Positions 1 through 8,479 are shown, counted from the first letter of the stretch. The stretch is DNA of 64,000 bases from Nodosilinea sp. PGN35 (GCF_029109325.1 NZ_JAQKQJ010000022.1:44568-108567), one strand, 5' to 3'. Numbers and translations: made by a program. Notes: generated by a model not told the origin, from the letters alone.

Positions 1-591
1 TTCCTCAAAGTTCAGCAGCGTGTCTTTCCCAATGGATGCATCGGCTGAGGGTGTAAGCAGGGTGAGCAGGGCGGTTTTGCCGGTGCGGGGCTCGCCTGCG
101 ATCGCCACCCGCAGCGTCGAGCGATCGAGGTCTGCCCCCAGGGCCTGGTGATCCTGGCGATAGGCGGTGAGCGACTCAGCCACCTGAATTCCCCGACCGG
201 CCAGCTCAGCTTCCTGGGCCAGGGCGTCGATCAAAGCCCTCAGGGTGGCCAGCTCGCTCTCGACCCGAGAGCGATCGACTACGGGGGGCGCAATGGGTTT
301 GGGAGCCGTGGGCAGCGGCTCCCCCCGCCGCCACCACCACAGACCCGTCCCCAGGGCAATGGCGCTGAGCAGCGTCGAGCTGTCCAGCGGATTGATGTGG
401 GTGCTGCCCAGCAGGGCCAGGGTGGCCGAAAGCCCCAGGCCGCCCACCAGCAGCGGGCGTTTTAGCAGCGCTGGCAGAGCCAGAGCTGGGTTGAGCGTTG
501 GGGAGAACTCTGCCGGGCCGGAGTCTGCATTCACCGTCTCTCTACTGACACTATTAGCGGTGTCGTCTTTGCCCGTTAACCCTAGCCCCAT
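1..591 (-). CDS. Membrane-associated P-loop GTPase, N-terminal part (runs off the window)
   Basis: The frame is open from an ATG at 591 down to base 1, giving 197 codons of an incomplete protein. A hydrophobic segment at about residues 45-85 is followed by Arg-Arg, suggesting membrane anchoring. After a charged, helical stretch (about 105-155) comes VAIAGEPRTGKTALL, a good Walker A motif (GEPRTGKT) near residue 170. This order of N-terminal membrane segment, linker and GTPase domain is seen in cyanobacterial GTPases that often carry a DUF697 tail; the tail would lie outside the window, so the subfamily is inferred. It is divergent from the kinase gene that starts at 928. Confidence 0.75.
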   Translation of the reverse strand, partial: MGLGLTGKDDTANSVSRETVNADSGPAEFSPTLNPALALPALLKRPLLVGGLGLSATLALLGSTHINPLDSSTLLSAIALGTGLWWWRRGEPLPTAPKPIAPPVVDRSRVESELATLRALIDALAQEAELAGRGIQVAESLTAYRQDHQALGADLDRSTLRVAIAGEPRTGKTALLTLLTPSADASIGKDTLLNFEE

Positions 592-927
592 GGCCCGCTG
601 CCTTTCTGTTGTAGGTTGCAATTAGTTGTGATGGCGACACCGTTTGCCGTGCGGTTGCCCCTGCTCCAGCGTCAAGCTGCGATCGCGGCCCTCACCATCG
701 CGTTCGCCTGCTCTTTTCCCTGGGTGCGACAGGTGCTCGCCTGGTGCCCGCCTTACCATTGTCGCAAAGGGGCCAGCATTCCTCCAGTAGGGTCTTCCTC
801 CCGCTGGCGGCGTAGATGCCCGCCCAGGGTACCCATGAAGCGGTCGGTAATCCTACTGTAAACTGGTGTAGCGACTACTCTGGCAGGTTGGCTGCCCAAT
901 CTTCAGCCCTGAATTGTTCCAAAATTT
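592..927. other. Divergent intergenic region, GTPase / kinase
   Basis: This 336-base stretch separates two divergent genes and should hold both promoters. I see no RNA gene, strong hairpin or supported small gene in it. The frames open across it lack recognisable protein character. Confidence 0.4.
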
Positions 928-2805
928 ATGCACCCCACCCTGATTCCTGGTACCACCCTTCAGAACCGCTACCGAGTGCTGCAAGAGCTGGGTCACGGCG
1001 GCTTTGGGCGCACCTACCTGGCCGAAGACCTGGGCCGCTTTAACGAGCGCTGCGCCGTTAAAGAACTCGAACCCCAGCAGGGCGATCAGTTCTCCGACAA
1101 GGCGCTTCAGCTATTTCAGCGCGAAGCCGCCATTCTCTACAGCATTGAGCATCCGCAGATTCCCAAATTCCAGGCCATCTTTGAGGAAAACCAGCGCCTG
1201 TTTCTGGTGCAGGATTATATCGATGGCGTCACCTACCGCGATCTGCTCAACCAGCGCCTCCAGCAGGGCATGACCTTCTCGGAGGCCGAGGTGCGACAGT
1301 TTTTGCAGCAGATTTTGCCGGTGCTGGCCCACATCCACAGCAAGGGGATTATTCACCGCGACATCAGCCCCGACAACGTCATGCAGCGCCGCACTGACAG
1401 CCTGCCGATGCTGATCGACTTTGGGGTGGTCAAAGAAGTGGTCACCCGCATTCAGCCGCCGGGCACCCTCAGCCAGGCCACCTCGGTGGGCAAGCTGGGC
1501 TATGCCCCCAGCGAGCAAATGCAGTCGGGCCGGGCCTACCCCAGCAGCGACCTCTACGCCCTGGCGGTCACCGCCATCGTGTTGCTCACCGGCAAAGAGC
1601 CCCAGGATATTTTTGACGATGTCAACCTCAGCTGGCATCTGCCCAACACCCTCAGCCCCGGCCTGCTGCAGGTGCTGAGGCGGGCCACCAGCTACCGGCC
1701 TGGCGATCGCTACCAGTCGGTGAGCGAAATGGCCCAGGCCCTCGGGGCCGTGGGCACAGCACCGAGTACTGCCGCCGCGCCGCCGCCCTCCCAAATGCGC
1801 ACCGTGGCCGTGGGTCGCCAGTACCAGCCCACCCAGGTCGCCGCCCCGCCCCCCGCCCCCAACTACACCGCTCCGGTGCCCATGGCCGAGCCCGCCTCCC
1901 TGTGGGAAAACCCCTGGGCGGTAGCCGTGATTGGCGGCGTTTTGGCCCTGCTGGCGGGCCTTGGCGGCTGGACGTTGGTCAGCCTGCTCAACCGCACTCC
2001 GGCCCCCACCCCGGTGCCCACCCCTGAGATTACCCTCGACCCCCAGCCCCAGCCGACGCCCGAGCCCACCCCGACCCCCACCCCCGGCACCAGCCCCGTG
2101 GAGTACAGCCAGAACCTCACCCTCGAACCCGGCGCAGACCGCACGGTGACCGGCAGCCTGCGCAGCAACGAAACCATCAACTACCGGCTCAACGCCTCCG
2201 CAGGTCAGGTGTTGCTGGCCCGGATGGCGGGCGAAGGGGTGCTGGTCACGGTGCTCAACCCCAATGGGCAGCCGGTCGATCGCGCGGCTCAGCGGGTGCT
2301 GAATTGGCAGGGCACGCTGCCCGCCGACGGTGAATATACCCTCCAGCTGCGACCCGTGCAGGGCCTAGAGCAGAGCGACTACGAGCTAGAGGTGAGCCTC
2401 AGCGCTCTGCCCGAGCCTGAACCCACCGTTGCCCCCCAGCCCGAACCCACCGTGGAGCCCCCGCCGGTTGAGCCCCCGCCTGACCCCACCCCCGACCCCA
2501 ATGTGGTTGAGCAGCGGGTGCAGATTCCGCCGGGGCAAACCAGCGTACAGGTGTCGGGCCAGGTCAACCAAGACCGCCCCCGCCGCTACGTGGTCAATGC
2601 CCAGGAGGGCCAGGTGCTGGCTCTGGATCTGCCCAGCGTTAGCGGCCCGGTCACCCTCGATGTGCGCTTTCCCAATGGCGAGCTAATTCCTGACGCGTCG
2701 CGGGTGCTGTCGTGGCAGGGGCAGTTGCCCAGCAGCGGCAACTACATTGTCGATGTGTCGTCGCCCCGGCCCTCCAACTACGTCCTGCGGATATCGGCAA
2801 ACTAG
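928..2805 (+). CDS. Serine/threonine protein kinase with one membrane segment and two C-terminal beta domains
   Basis: A complete Hanks-type kinase occupies about residues 14-275: glycine loop GHGGFG (22-27), AVK lysine near 45, catalytic HRD at 143-145, DFG at 164-166, and an APS-type activation-segment end. A proline-rich linker leads to one transmembrane helix at about 330-354. The outer half holds two related domains of about 95 residues (about 395-490 and 525-625), each with a NPNGxxV/FPNGExI strand and an LxWQGxLPxxGxY motif, resembling bacterial pre-peptidase C-terminal (PPC) folds. They are joined by a Pro-Glu-rich spacer. The design suggests a transmembrane sensor kinase, with the outer domains binding a ligand or wall component; the ligand is unknown. 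The ATG at 928 leaves only 13 residues before the kinase fold. Confidence 0.93.
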   Translation: MHPTLIPGTTLQNRYRVLQELGHGGFGRTYLAEDLGRFNERCAVKELEPQQGDQFSDKALQLFQREAAILYSIEHPQIPKFQAIFEENQRLFLVQDYIDGVTYRDLLNQRLQQGMTFSEAEVRQFLQQILPVLAHIHSKGIIHRDISPDNVMQRRTDSLPMLIDFGVVKEVVTRIQPPGTLSQATSVGKLGYAPSEQMQSGRAYPSSDLYALAVTAIVLLTGKEPQDIFDDVNLSWHLPNTLSPGLLQVLRRATSYRPGDRYQSVSEMAQALGAVGTAPSTAAAPPPSQMRTVAVGRQYQPTQVAAPPPAPNYTAPVPMAEPASLWENPWAVAVIGGVLALLAGLGGWTLVSLLNRTPAPTPVPTPEITLDPQPQPTPEPTPTPTPGTSPVEYSQNLTLEPGADRTVTGSLRSNETINYRLNASAGQVLLARMAGEGVLVTVLNPNGQPVDRAAQRVLNWQGTLPADGEYTLQLRPVQGLEQSDYELEVSLSALPEPEPTVAPQPEPTVEPPPVEPPPDPTPDPNVVEQRVQIPPGQTSVQVSGQVNQDRPRRYVVNAQEGQVLALDLPSVSGPVTLDVRFPNGELIPDASRVLSWQGQLPSSGNYIVDVSSPRPSNYVLRISAN

Positions 2806-2815
2806 GGAGAGTAGA

Positions 2816-2888
2816 GGTCTACGGTCTACGGTTCAGGGGACAATCCTAGGCCTTATACCCTCGACCTGGCACCCCTACCCCCAACTCC
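2816..2888. repeat. Heptad-periodic intergenic repeat
   Basis: Directly after the kinase gene come GGTCTAC, GGTCTAC and GGTTCAG in strict seven-base phase, then after a short gap the C-rich complement-like heptads CCTTATA, CCCTCGA, CCTGGCA and CCCCTAC. The same pattern recurs at 4115, 8332, 8480, 24561, 24728 and 35437. Confidence 0.6.
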
Positions 2889-2906
2889 AGTTTTTTTAAA
2901 GGGTAT

Positions 2907-3620
2907 ATGGTTTCTTTAAATGCATTGCTGGTGGCCGGCACCGACACCGAAGTGGGTAAAACCGTGGTGACTAGCGCTCTGGTGGCCTACGGGCGGCGGC
3001 ATTGCCCCGACCAGGCTCCGGCGGTGCTAAAGCCCTTTCAGTCGGGGGTGGGCGATCGCGAGCTGTACCAGCGCCTGTTTTTCCCCGACGTCAGCCTGGA
3101 GGCGATTACCCCCCAGTACTTTGATGCGCCCCTGGCCCCACCCCTGGCTGCCGCCCTGGAGGGGCGTTCGGTAGATCTCCTGGCGGCCTGGCGTACCCTG
3201 GAGACCGCCACCCAGCGTCATCCCTGGGTGTTGGTGGAAGGGCTGGGAGGGCTGGGGTCACCGGTCACCTACGAACTCACCGTGGCGGATCTGGCGGCAG
3301 CCTGGCACCTGCCGGTGGTGCTGGTGGTGCCGGTGAGGCTGGGGGCGATCGCCCAGGCGATCGCCAACGTGGCCCTGGCCCGCCAGAACGCTATCGATCT
3401 ACGGGGTATTGTGCTCAACTGTCCCCGGCCCTGCACCCCTGAGCAGATCGAGCAGTGGGCTCCAGCGGGGCTGATTGCCAGCCTGGCCCAGACCCCGGTG
3501 CTGGGCACCCTGCCCTACCTGTCGGCCCCCGACTCGCCCCTGGCCCTGGCCGCCGCCGCTGCCGCCCTCGATCTAGAAGCGCTGTTTCCCGCCCCCACGG
3601 CTCCAGCAAAAAGCCGCTGA
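2907..3620 (+). CDS. bioD: Dethiobiotin synthetase
   Basis: ATP-dependent closure of the ureido ring converting 7,8-diaminopelargonate and CO2 to dethiobiotin, the penultimate step of biotin synthesis in the cytosol. The N-terminus reads VAGTDTEVGKT (residues 9-19), the P-loop characteristic of BioD. KPFQSG follows at about residue 40, and a VEGLGGLGSP motif corresponds to the usual VEGAGG strand. At 237 residues the length is normal. AAAGGG lies just upstream of the ATG. No other bio gene is nearby, so the pathway is dispersed, as is common in cyanobacteria. Confidence 0.95.
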   Translation: MVSLNALLVAGTDTEVGKTVVTSALVAYGRRHCPDQAPAVLKPFQSGVGDRELYQRLFFPDVSLEAITPQYFDAPLAPPLAAALEGRSVDLLAAWRTLETATQRHPWVLVEGLGGLGSPVTYELTVADLAAAWHLPVVLVVPVRLGAIAQAIANVALARQNAIDLRGIVLNCPRPCTPEQIEQWAPAGLIASLAQTPVLGTLPYLSAPDSPLALAAAAAALDLEALFPAPTAPAKSR

Positions 3621-3636
3621 GGCATCCCCCAGCGGC
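3613..3636 (+). terminator. Hairpin at the end of bioD
   Basis: GCCGCTG (3613-3619) and CAGCGGC (3630-3636) form a seven-base stem overlapping the bioD stop codon. There is no clear T-run, so termination is uncertain; it could instead protect the 3' end. Confidence 0.35.
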
Positions 3637-3664
3637 CTGTCACAGCGGCGGTGCAGCGGTTGCT

Positions 3665-3865
3665 CTAGGCGGCCTCAGGATGCAGGGCCAACTTCCCTGG
3701 GGCGAGGTCAAGCAAAACTGTGGCTACGGAGCCCTCGGCGACCCCCACTCGATCCTCGGGGAAGCAGTCGCGACTGCCCTTTTGGCAGTTCGCCGAGATG
3801 GCGGTACCCCCATCGGTACCCATGACGGCAGCGGGGGGTAGAACTGGAGGTAGCTGAAAAAACAT
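3665..3865 (-). CDS. Small hypothetical protein (66 aa)
   Basis: A 66-residue frame starting at ATG 3865, with AAAGGA seven bases upstream on the same strand, which is the main reason to accept it. The product has a Pro-rich start, the sequence ISANCQKGSRDCF with two cysteines, and an acidic-hydrophobic second half. No family is recognised. It lies tail to tail with bioD. It may be a real small gene or a fortunate open frame; coding bias could not be measured. Confidence 0.4.
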   Translation of the reverse strand: MFFQLPPVLPPAAVMGTDGGTAISANCQKGSRDCFPEDRVGVAEGSVATVLLDLAPGKLALHPEAA

Positions 3866-4114
3866 AGTCAATCCTTTGGGTCACCCTGATGTTGCGGCGG
3901 CCTAGGGCCATGCCTGCGATCGCAGATGGATTTTATCCTAACCAAGCAATTTTCCACCGTCACACAATGTCCATCTCCTCTCAAACATATAAGAAAAAAC
4001 TTAATAATTCAAATCCTCTCGTTTACGGCTCCTGGGCATGCCCCAGTAGTCCAGGCGGGTCTGGTTCAGAGCTAGTAGTCGGTCAAGTTAAATGTGGTGG
4101 GTTAACGGGTTGAC

Positions 4115-4180
4115 GGTCTAGGGTAAGCGGTTCACGGCTCGCCTTAAACCGCTTACCATGAACCGTTTTCCCTAAGTCCC
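4115..4180. repeat. Heptad-periodic fold-back repeat
   Basis: It parses exactly into heptads: GGTCTAG, GGTAAGC, GGTTCAC, GGCTCGC, then CTTAAAC, CGCTTAC, CATGAAC, CGTTTTC, CCTAAGT. The second half is the inverted complement of the first: GGTAAGCGGTT (4122-4132) pairs perfectly with AACCGCTTACC (4147-4157). Confidence 0.7.
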
Positions 4181-4222
4181 ATTTCCCGTCATTACTTTTT
4201 TGACCGCACCCTAGGTGCCGCT

Positions 4223-4332
4223 AGCTATAGCTGTAGCCAGTCTGGTTAGGACAGTCTTTCTAGAAACGTTTGACCGTTCAAGCGTTTTTAAGGCTGCTGA
4301 GTGTCTTAACCCAGGTGACTATGGCTATACAA
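4223..4332. repeat. Palindromic dispersed element, copy 1
   Basis: The left end reads AGCTGTAGCCAGTCTGGTTA and the right end AACCCAGGTGACTATGGCTA, which are imperfect inverted repeats. The core around 4263-4290 holds AAACGTTTGACCGTTCAAGC. Copy 4 at 58585 is laid out the same way. It has the size and structure of a small non-autonomous element (MITE-like), but mobility is not shown. Confidence 0.65.
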
Positions 4333-4367
4333 TCACCAGGCAGCACGTTGGGGGTAAGCGCAGAACC

Positions 4368-6410
4368 GTGGCAATTCTCACCCGCATCAACCTGGGGGCT
4401 TGGCGGCGCTGGCGGTGGCTGGCGGTGGCGCTGCTGACGGCCTATATAGCTGGGCAGCTGTTGCCCTACGGCGCACTGGCGGCGGCCTCTGAGCGATCGC
4501 CCCAGCCAGTTGCCAGCGCTGCCCTGGCCCAGCTCGATCCGCTGCCTGGCGGAGTCGTGGCTCTGCCCAACTTTGACCCGGCGGTGAATGGGTTTCAGTT
4601 TTCCAACCAGGAGCTGACCCAGGCCATCGATATCACCCGCAACCCCCAGGCGTGGGAAACGGTGCTGACCGAGCAGCTGCAACAGCTGTTTGGCACCCAG
4701 GTGTGCATCGGGGGCGAAGCGGCTGCCTGCGTGCTCACCGCCGCCGCCCAGAGCTGGCTACAGACCCAGCTGGGCCGCATGAACCAGGGCCTTTCGGAGG
4801 GGATGGCGGCGGCGGTGCTCGACCTGTGGCAGCCCAGTCAGCCGCGCCTGCCCTGGTGGCAACGCCTGGTCAATGCCCTGCTGGGACGTACGGTGTTTGG
4901 CCTGGTGCGCACCCTGTTTGATCTGCAAACCTTCATTGCCAACCTGTTTCTCATGCAGGAGGTAACCGAGGTGGCTCGGCAGACCCAGACCGTGCGCGAC
5001 ACCTTTACCCCGACCCAAATTTTGCGATCGCTAGTGGGGGTCTTTCTCAGTGGCTCCCTCGACCCGTTCACCATGGGGGTGTATCGCCGCCTGGGGGATG
5101 CCCTGACCGAAGGCCACAGCCTCACCCCCTACCGGGTCGAAGACCGGGGCCAGGGCAAATACTGGGTCTACGTCTACGACAGCAACTACCCGGCGGGGCG
5201 AGCCAACAGCCCTACCGACCTCCACGTTGAGTTTGACACCCAGGCTGACACCTGGATTTACCAACCCACCGCCACGGGCCCGGCGTTCGAAGGTGATGGC
5301 CAGAGCAAAACCCTCGATCTGACGCAGCGATCGTGGCGACAGCCCCCGGCGGTGCCCCCCGCCAGTACTGGCCCCTTCACCTGCCCCTTCTGCGGCAGGC
5401 CTCAGGTTGAGGCCGAGGCAGGGGCCGAGGTTGAGGGCGAAGCCGCCCCCGCCGTCGATATCACCCTGATTGGAGAAGGGAGGCTCACCGTCACCCCCTA
5501 CGCCGAAAGGGCAGACGCCGCCCCGCCGCTCTTCCCCAGGCAGGACAGCCCCCCGACCGCCATGGCCCTGGTGCCCTTCAAGGGCGGACTGAACCGCGAG
5601 GTGCCCGCCAGCTACCGTCTCTCCGCCGACCAGCTGGGAAAGCCTCTCCAGGTCACCCTCACCGGAGGGGCCATGGCTCCGGGGCAGACCGCCACGCTTC
5701 AGCTCACGGGGCCGGGCTATACGGCCAACATCGAGAACCTCAGGCTTACCCCCAACCAAACCCTCACCTTGTTTTTGGTGGCCAACGCCACCGGGCCGGA
5801 GATTACCCTGGTGGCAAACCGAGCCACTGACCTGCCCCACCTGTCGATCCATCTCACCGATGACACCAAAACCTACCGGTTCAACTCCTCTACCCCAGAG
5901 ATCGGATTTGCCATCACCGAGCGCCAGGTGTCGAAAAGCTCTGGGTTTGACCTCAGCGGCCTCAGGCTGCCAGCGGGTCAGCGCGTCGCCCTGGCGGCCA
6001 AAACCGACCTCAAGCGCCTCTACTTTGCCGACGACACGCTGACCCCGAGCCAGTACGCCCTCACGGTCAAAAATCGCCTGGTGATCAAAGACCGCGTGCA
6101 GCTGGGGGAACGCCAGCCCGATTTCGTCAACTACACCCTGGCCTACGACGAAGAAATGCGGGCCAGCGGCCTCCAGGTCGAAGGCCAGCGCCAGGCCTTT
6201 TTTGACTACGATCCGGCCTTTATCGACCCCGCTGAACTGCCCCGCCAGGCGCTGCTGACAGCCTTTGACCAGCGCGATTTTCCCGTTGCCATTGCCTACG
6301 AACCGCTGGTGCTCAGTTCGAGGGGCCAAAGCCCTCTGCGGCTGGTGCCCTCGGGGGGAGAGCCCGTTGGGCGGCGGGTGTTTGAGGGGGCGTTGCAGAA
6401 GGGGGAGTGA
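4368..6410 (+). CDS. Secreted or periplasmic protein of unknown function (680 aa)
   Basis: The frame opens at 4215, but residues read from 4223-4332 come from a dispersed repeat, so I choose the GTG at 4368, which has GGGGGTAAG upstream. From there a basic start and hydrophobic run ending in ALAAA form a convincing Sec signal peptide. Residues ~60-180 are helical; a middle part contains DLHVEFDTQADTW and a single CPFCG motif; the last ~300 residues look beta-rich, with repeated LTP/TLTL strands. One CxxC pair alone would not make a usual zinc site. I do not recognise the family. Transcription probably ends before the convergent Nudix gene at 6439. Confidence 0.8.
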   Translation: MAILTRINLGAWRRWRWLAVALLTAYIAGQLLPYGALAAASERSPQPVASAALAQLDPLPGGVVALPNFDPAVNGFQFSNQELTQAIDITRNPQAWETVLTEQLQQLFGTQVCIGGEAAACVLTAAAQSWLQTQLGRMNQGLSEGMAAAVLDLWQPSQPRLPWWQRLVNALLGRTVFGLVRTLFDLQTFIANLFLMQEVTEVARQTQTVRDTFTPTQILRSLVGVFLSGSLDPFTMGVYRRLGDALTEGHSLTPYRVEDRGQGKYWVYVYDSNYPAGRANSPTDLHVEFDTQADTWIYQPTATGPAFEGDGQSKTLDLTQRSWRQPPAVPPASTGPFTCPFCGRPQVEAEAGAEVEGEAAPAVDITLIGEGRLTVTPYAERADAAPPLFPRQDSPPTAMALVPFKGGLNREVPASYRLSADQLGKPLQVTLTGGAMAPGQTATLQLTGPGYTANIENLRLTPNQTLTLFLVANATGPEITLVANRATDLPHLSIHLTDDTKTYRFNSSTPEIGFAITERQVSKSSGFDLSGLRLPAGQRVALAAKTDLKRLYFADDTLTPSQYALTVKNRLVIKDRVQLGERQPDFVNYTLAYDEEMRASGLQVEGQRQAFFDYDPAFIDPAELPRQALLTAFDQRDFPVAIAYEPLVLSSRGQSPLRLVPSGGEPVGRRVFEGALQKGE

Positions 6411-6438
6411 GGAGTGAGGAGATGGGGAGTGGGGGGTG

Positions 6439-7062
6439 TCAGTCGAAATCGGTGGAGGAGTCGGGATGGATTAGGTAGTCAAAGAAGCGGTGAATCTGGT
6501 TGGGACTGGTGCGCCCCAGGGAGAGGGGCGGCAAGTCGTTGGGGCCGAAAAACTCGACGGCTGGAGTTTCGTAGCTGGGGGTGGGTTGCCCGCCGGTAAT
6601 TTCGCAGTGAAACACCAGCCTGTAGCTGTGGTGCAGGGCGGGGGGGTGTCCGTGGCGGGGGTGGGCGCGATCGTAGCAGGCCAGCAGGCGGGTGGCCCGA
6701 GCCGTGAAGCCAGATTCCTCAAAGATCTCGCGCTCAACGGCGTGGCTGGGAGAGTCGCCGATGTCGGCCCAGCCGCCGGGCAGCGCCCACAGCCCATCCG
6801 ATTGCTCCTGCACCAGCAGAATTTTTTGATCGCGAAACACGACGCCTCGGACATCGACTTTAGGGGTGGCATGGCCCTGCTCTTGCTGCCAGAGATTGAG
6901 AATGGCGGGCGGATCGGCCTCGATCTGGGCGGCGAGCATGGCAGCGGCGATCGCCTGGATCTGCCCGTAGCGCTCCGTGTCAAAGGGATGATTTTTGTAG
7001 TGCAGCCCGGTTTGGGCAATGCCTTGAAGTTGCTGAATCCAGCCTAGCCAGGGGGATGTCAT
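6439..7062 (-). CDS. Nudix hydrolase with N-terminal helical domain
   Basis: The Nudix box reads GWADIGDSPSHAVEREIFEE plus SGF at about residues 110-132. The REIFEESGF half is canonical; the usual glutamate after Gx5 is aspartate here. The preceding VRGVVFRDQKILLVQEQSDGLWALPGG is typical of the fold. Residues ~1-60 match the helical N-terminal domain found in one Nudix subgroup acting on nucleoside diphosphate derivatives. The substrate cannot be told. The start is taken at ATG 7062 (MTSPWLGW), where the conserved helix begins; the frame continues to 7092. Confidence 0.88.
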   Translation of the reverse strand: MTSPWLGWIQQLQGIAQTGLHYKNHPFDTERYGQIQAIAAAMLAAQIEADPPAILNLWQQEQGHATPKVDVRGVVFRDQKILLVQEQSDGLWALPGGWADIGDSPSHAVEREIFEESGFTARATRLLACYDRAHPRHGHPPALHHSYRLVFHCEITGGQPTPSYETPAVEFFGPNDLPPLSLGRTSPNQIHRFFDYLIHPDSSTDFD

Positions 7063-7620
7063 AGAACGCGATCGCTCCATCGATGCGAGCACCCAAATTC
7101 TAGGGCCTGGCCTGGGAAACTGGGCTCAAATTTCCTTAACTTTGGCGCGTTTGGGCCTCTCTGAGCGAGGGAATGCCTGTGTTACAGCTGTAGTCTCACT
7201 GGTTGGGATACCAAAAATCTCCAAAACTTCCTAAACGTTGGAACGTGCGAACGTTGGAACGTGCGAACGTTTATGAGAGAAAGGACGGAGCAAAACCCGG
7301 AAAAAATGGCGCAATTGATGAGTATATCTACTGCTTCATCGGTGATTTTGCGGAACTGATAGAGAATTCATAAAACTTTAGTTAATCTTCCTTTGACGGC
7401 GAGAAATACGTGATTCCTCGACTGGTAAACGATAAACCAAGGGATTGATGGGCTACCTCGGCGATGCGATCGCCCCGCAACATCCAGTTACACGGTCTCT
7501 CTGCAATAAAGCCTTAGATTACTTAATAAAATTCTCATGAAGGCAATGATAGGATTTCCTCAAGTAAGCCATAAGCTTTTCTTACCATTGCTGGTCGCTG
7601 TTTTCTGGAGAGCATTAGTC
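7063..7620. other. Long intergenic region, AT-rich
   Basis: It holds the dispersed element copy at 7183-7275. The remaining ~300 bases are AT-rich compared with nearby genes and show no gene. The small gene at 7621 would be transcribed from here. Confidence 0.45.
7183..7275. repeat. Palindromic dispersed element, copy 2 (partial)
   Basis: The left end ACAGCTGTAGTCTCACTGGTT matches the left ends of copies 1 and 4. The core at 7237-7272 contains GGAACGTGCGAACGTT repeated twice in tandem. No clear right end is visible, so this copy looks truncated or rearranged. Confidence 0.55.
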
Positions 7621-7803
7621 ATGTCTAGTAACCCCGTTGGAATCAAGCCCGAAACCCGGAACCACAAAGGATTTTTTGTGCAGGATGCGGATTACGAGCT
7701 GGTCAGTATCGAAGCTTCTGGCTGGGCGCTCATTTGCGTAGATGATGCCGTATGCCACTACGTTGACCCCGACAATCTGCTGATACAGAACCTTGACGCT
7801 TAA
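7621..7803 (+). CDS. Small hypothetical protein (60 aa)
   Basis: The frame is open from 7537, but the ATG at 7621 begins a compact, acidic 60-residue protein (MSSNPVGIKPETRNHKGFF...) and has GGAGAG upstream. It contains DADYELVSIEASGWALICVDD and ends DPDNLLIQNLDA, which has the look of a small beta domain. I do not recognise a family. A strong hairpin terminator at 7890 supports this being a real transcription unit. Confidence 0.6.
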   Translation: MSSNPVGIKPETRNHKGFFVQDADYELVSIEASGWALICVDDAVCHYVDPDNLLIQNLDA

Positions 7804-7889
7804 GATAACTCCGGGCCAGCTACCTGCCTTTGCCAGGGCAAATTTTGTTTCAATTGTTTCAATTAGTTAATGGCTTTAGTCCTTTGGTG

Positions 7890-7923
7890 GGCTGCTCTAC
7901 AATCTAGAGCAGCCTATTTTTAA
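7890..7923 (+). terminator. Rho-independent terminator
   Basis: GGCTGCTCT (7890-7898) pairs perfectly with AGAGCAGCC (7906-7914), followed by TATTTTTAAT. It fits termination of the small gene ending at 7803. Confidence 0.8.
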
Positions 7924-8059
7924 TGCCACCTGTTTTGCTCTAAAATCGGGGCTGGCGCGCGTTGGTGGTGGCAGCGCCCCGCCGCACTTGCCCAAAGCAG
8001 CATTCCCAAAACATTATTGTCTGAGGCCGATTTAGCTCTGTACCCCCGCAACGATACCG

Positions 8060-8323
8060 ATGAAACCAATGCCCCTGACACAACGCATCTCTAACCTGAT
8101 TAGCTGGGTACTGGTGGCTGACCTAGGTCTGGTGTTGCTCAGTTTGGGCTGGTTTTTAGTGGCCGTGCTGGGCCGCAGCATGAACCTCGATCTGGGGCTA
8201 GACCTGTGGTATTCGCTGTGGAATCCGCTGATTATGCCCGCCCTCGGCGTGCTGATGGCCGGAGCGATCGCCAGCGGCATCGTCGGCTGGGTGGGTCGCC
8301 GTTTTAACACTGACCCGTCCTAA
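8060..8323 (+). CDS. Small membrane protein (87 aa), two helices
   Basis: Two hydrophobic segments (about residues 12-38 and 52-75) are separated by a short loop rich in Asp and Leu, ending in GRRFNTDPS. The ATG at 8060 is the first in frame; a second methionine follows three codons later. No family is recognised. It converges on the YvcK-like gene, with heptad-repeat arrays filling the gap. Confidence 0.65.
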   Translation: MKPMPLTQRISNLISWVLVADLGLVLLSLGWFLVAVLGRSMNLDLGLDLWYSLWNPLIMPALGVLMAGAIASGIVGWVGRRFNTDPS

Positions 8324-8331
8324 GAATTGCG

Positions 8332-8471
8332 GGTTTGAGGTGTTAGGTTCGAGGTGTCAGGTTCGAGGTGTCAGGTTCGAGGTGTTAGGTTCGAGGTGTC
8401 AGGTTCGAGGTGTCAGGTTCGAGGTGTTAGGTTCAAGGTGTCAGGTTCGAGGTGTTAGGTTCAAGGTATAA
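8332..8471. repeat. Tandem array of 20 heptads (14-base unit, 10 copies)
   Basis: Ten copies of GGTTCGAGGTGTYA with small variations (TTTGA, TTCAA, TATAA) in perfect seven-base phase. There are no spacers, so this is not a CRISPR array. It lies between convergent genes. Confidence 0.9.
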
Positions 8472-8479
8472 GGGTGCGG

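Larger units (their letters stand above)
3866..4367. other. Intergenic region carrying two repeat elements
   Basis: The first 230 bases are AT-rich compared with the flanking genes and show no gene. A heptad repeat follows at 4115-4180 and a palindromic dispersed element at 4223-4332. The open frame of the secreted-protein gene extends back through the second element, but that part reads as repeat DNA rather than coding sequence. Confidence 0.5.

Noticed and set aside
5031..6329. Long minus-strand open frame (432 codons) opposite the secreted protein
   Set aside because: It lies wholly inside a gene with a convincing signal peptide, and its product has no protein-like pattern; long antisense frames are expected in GC-rich DNA.
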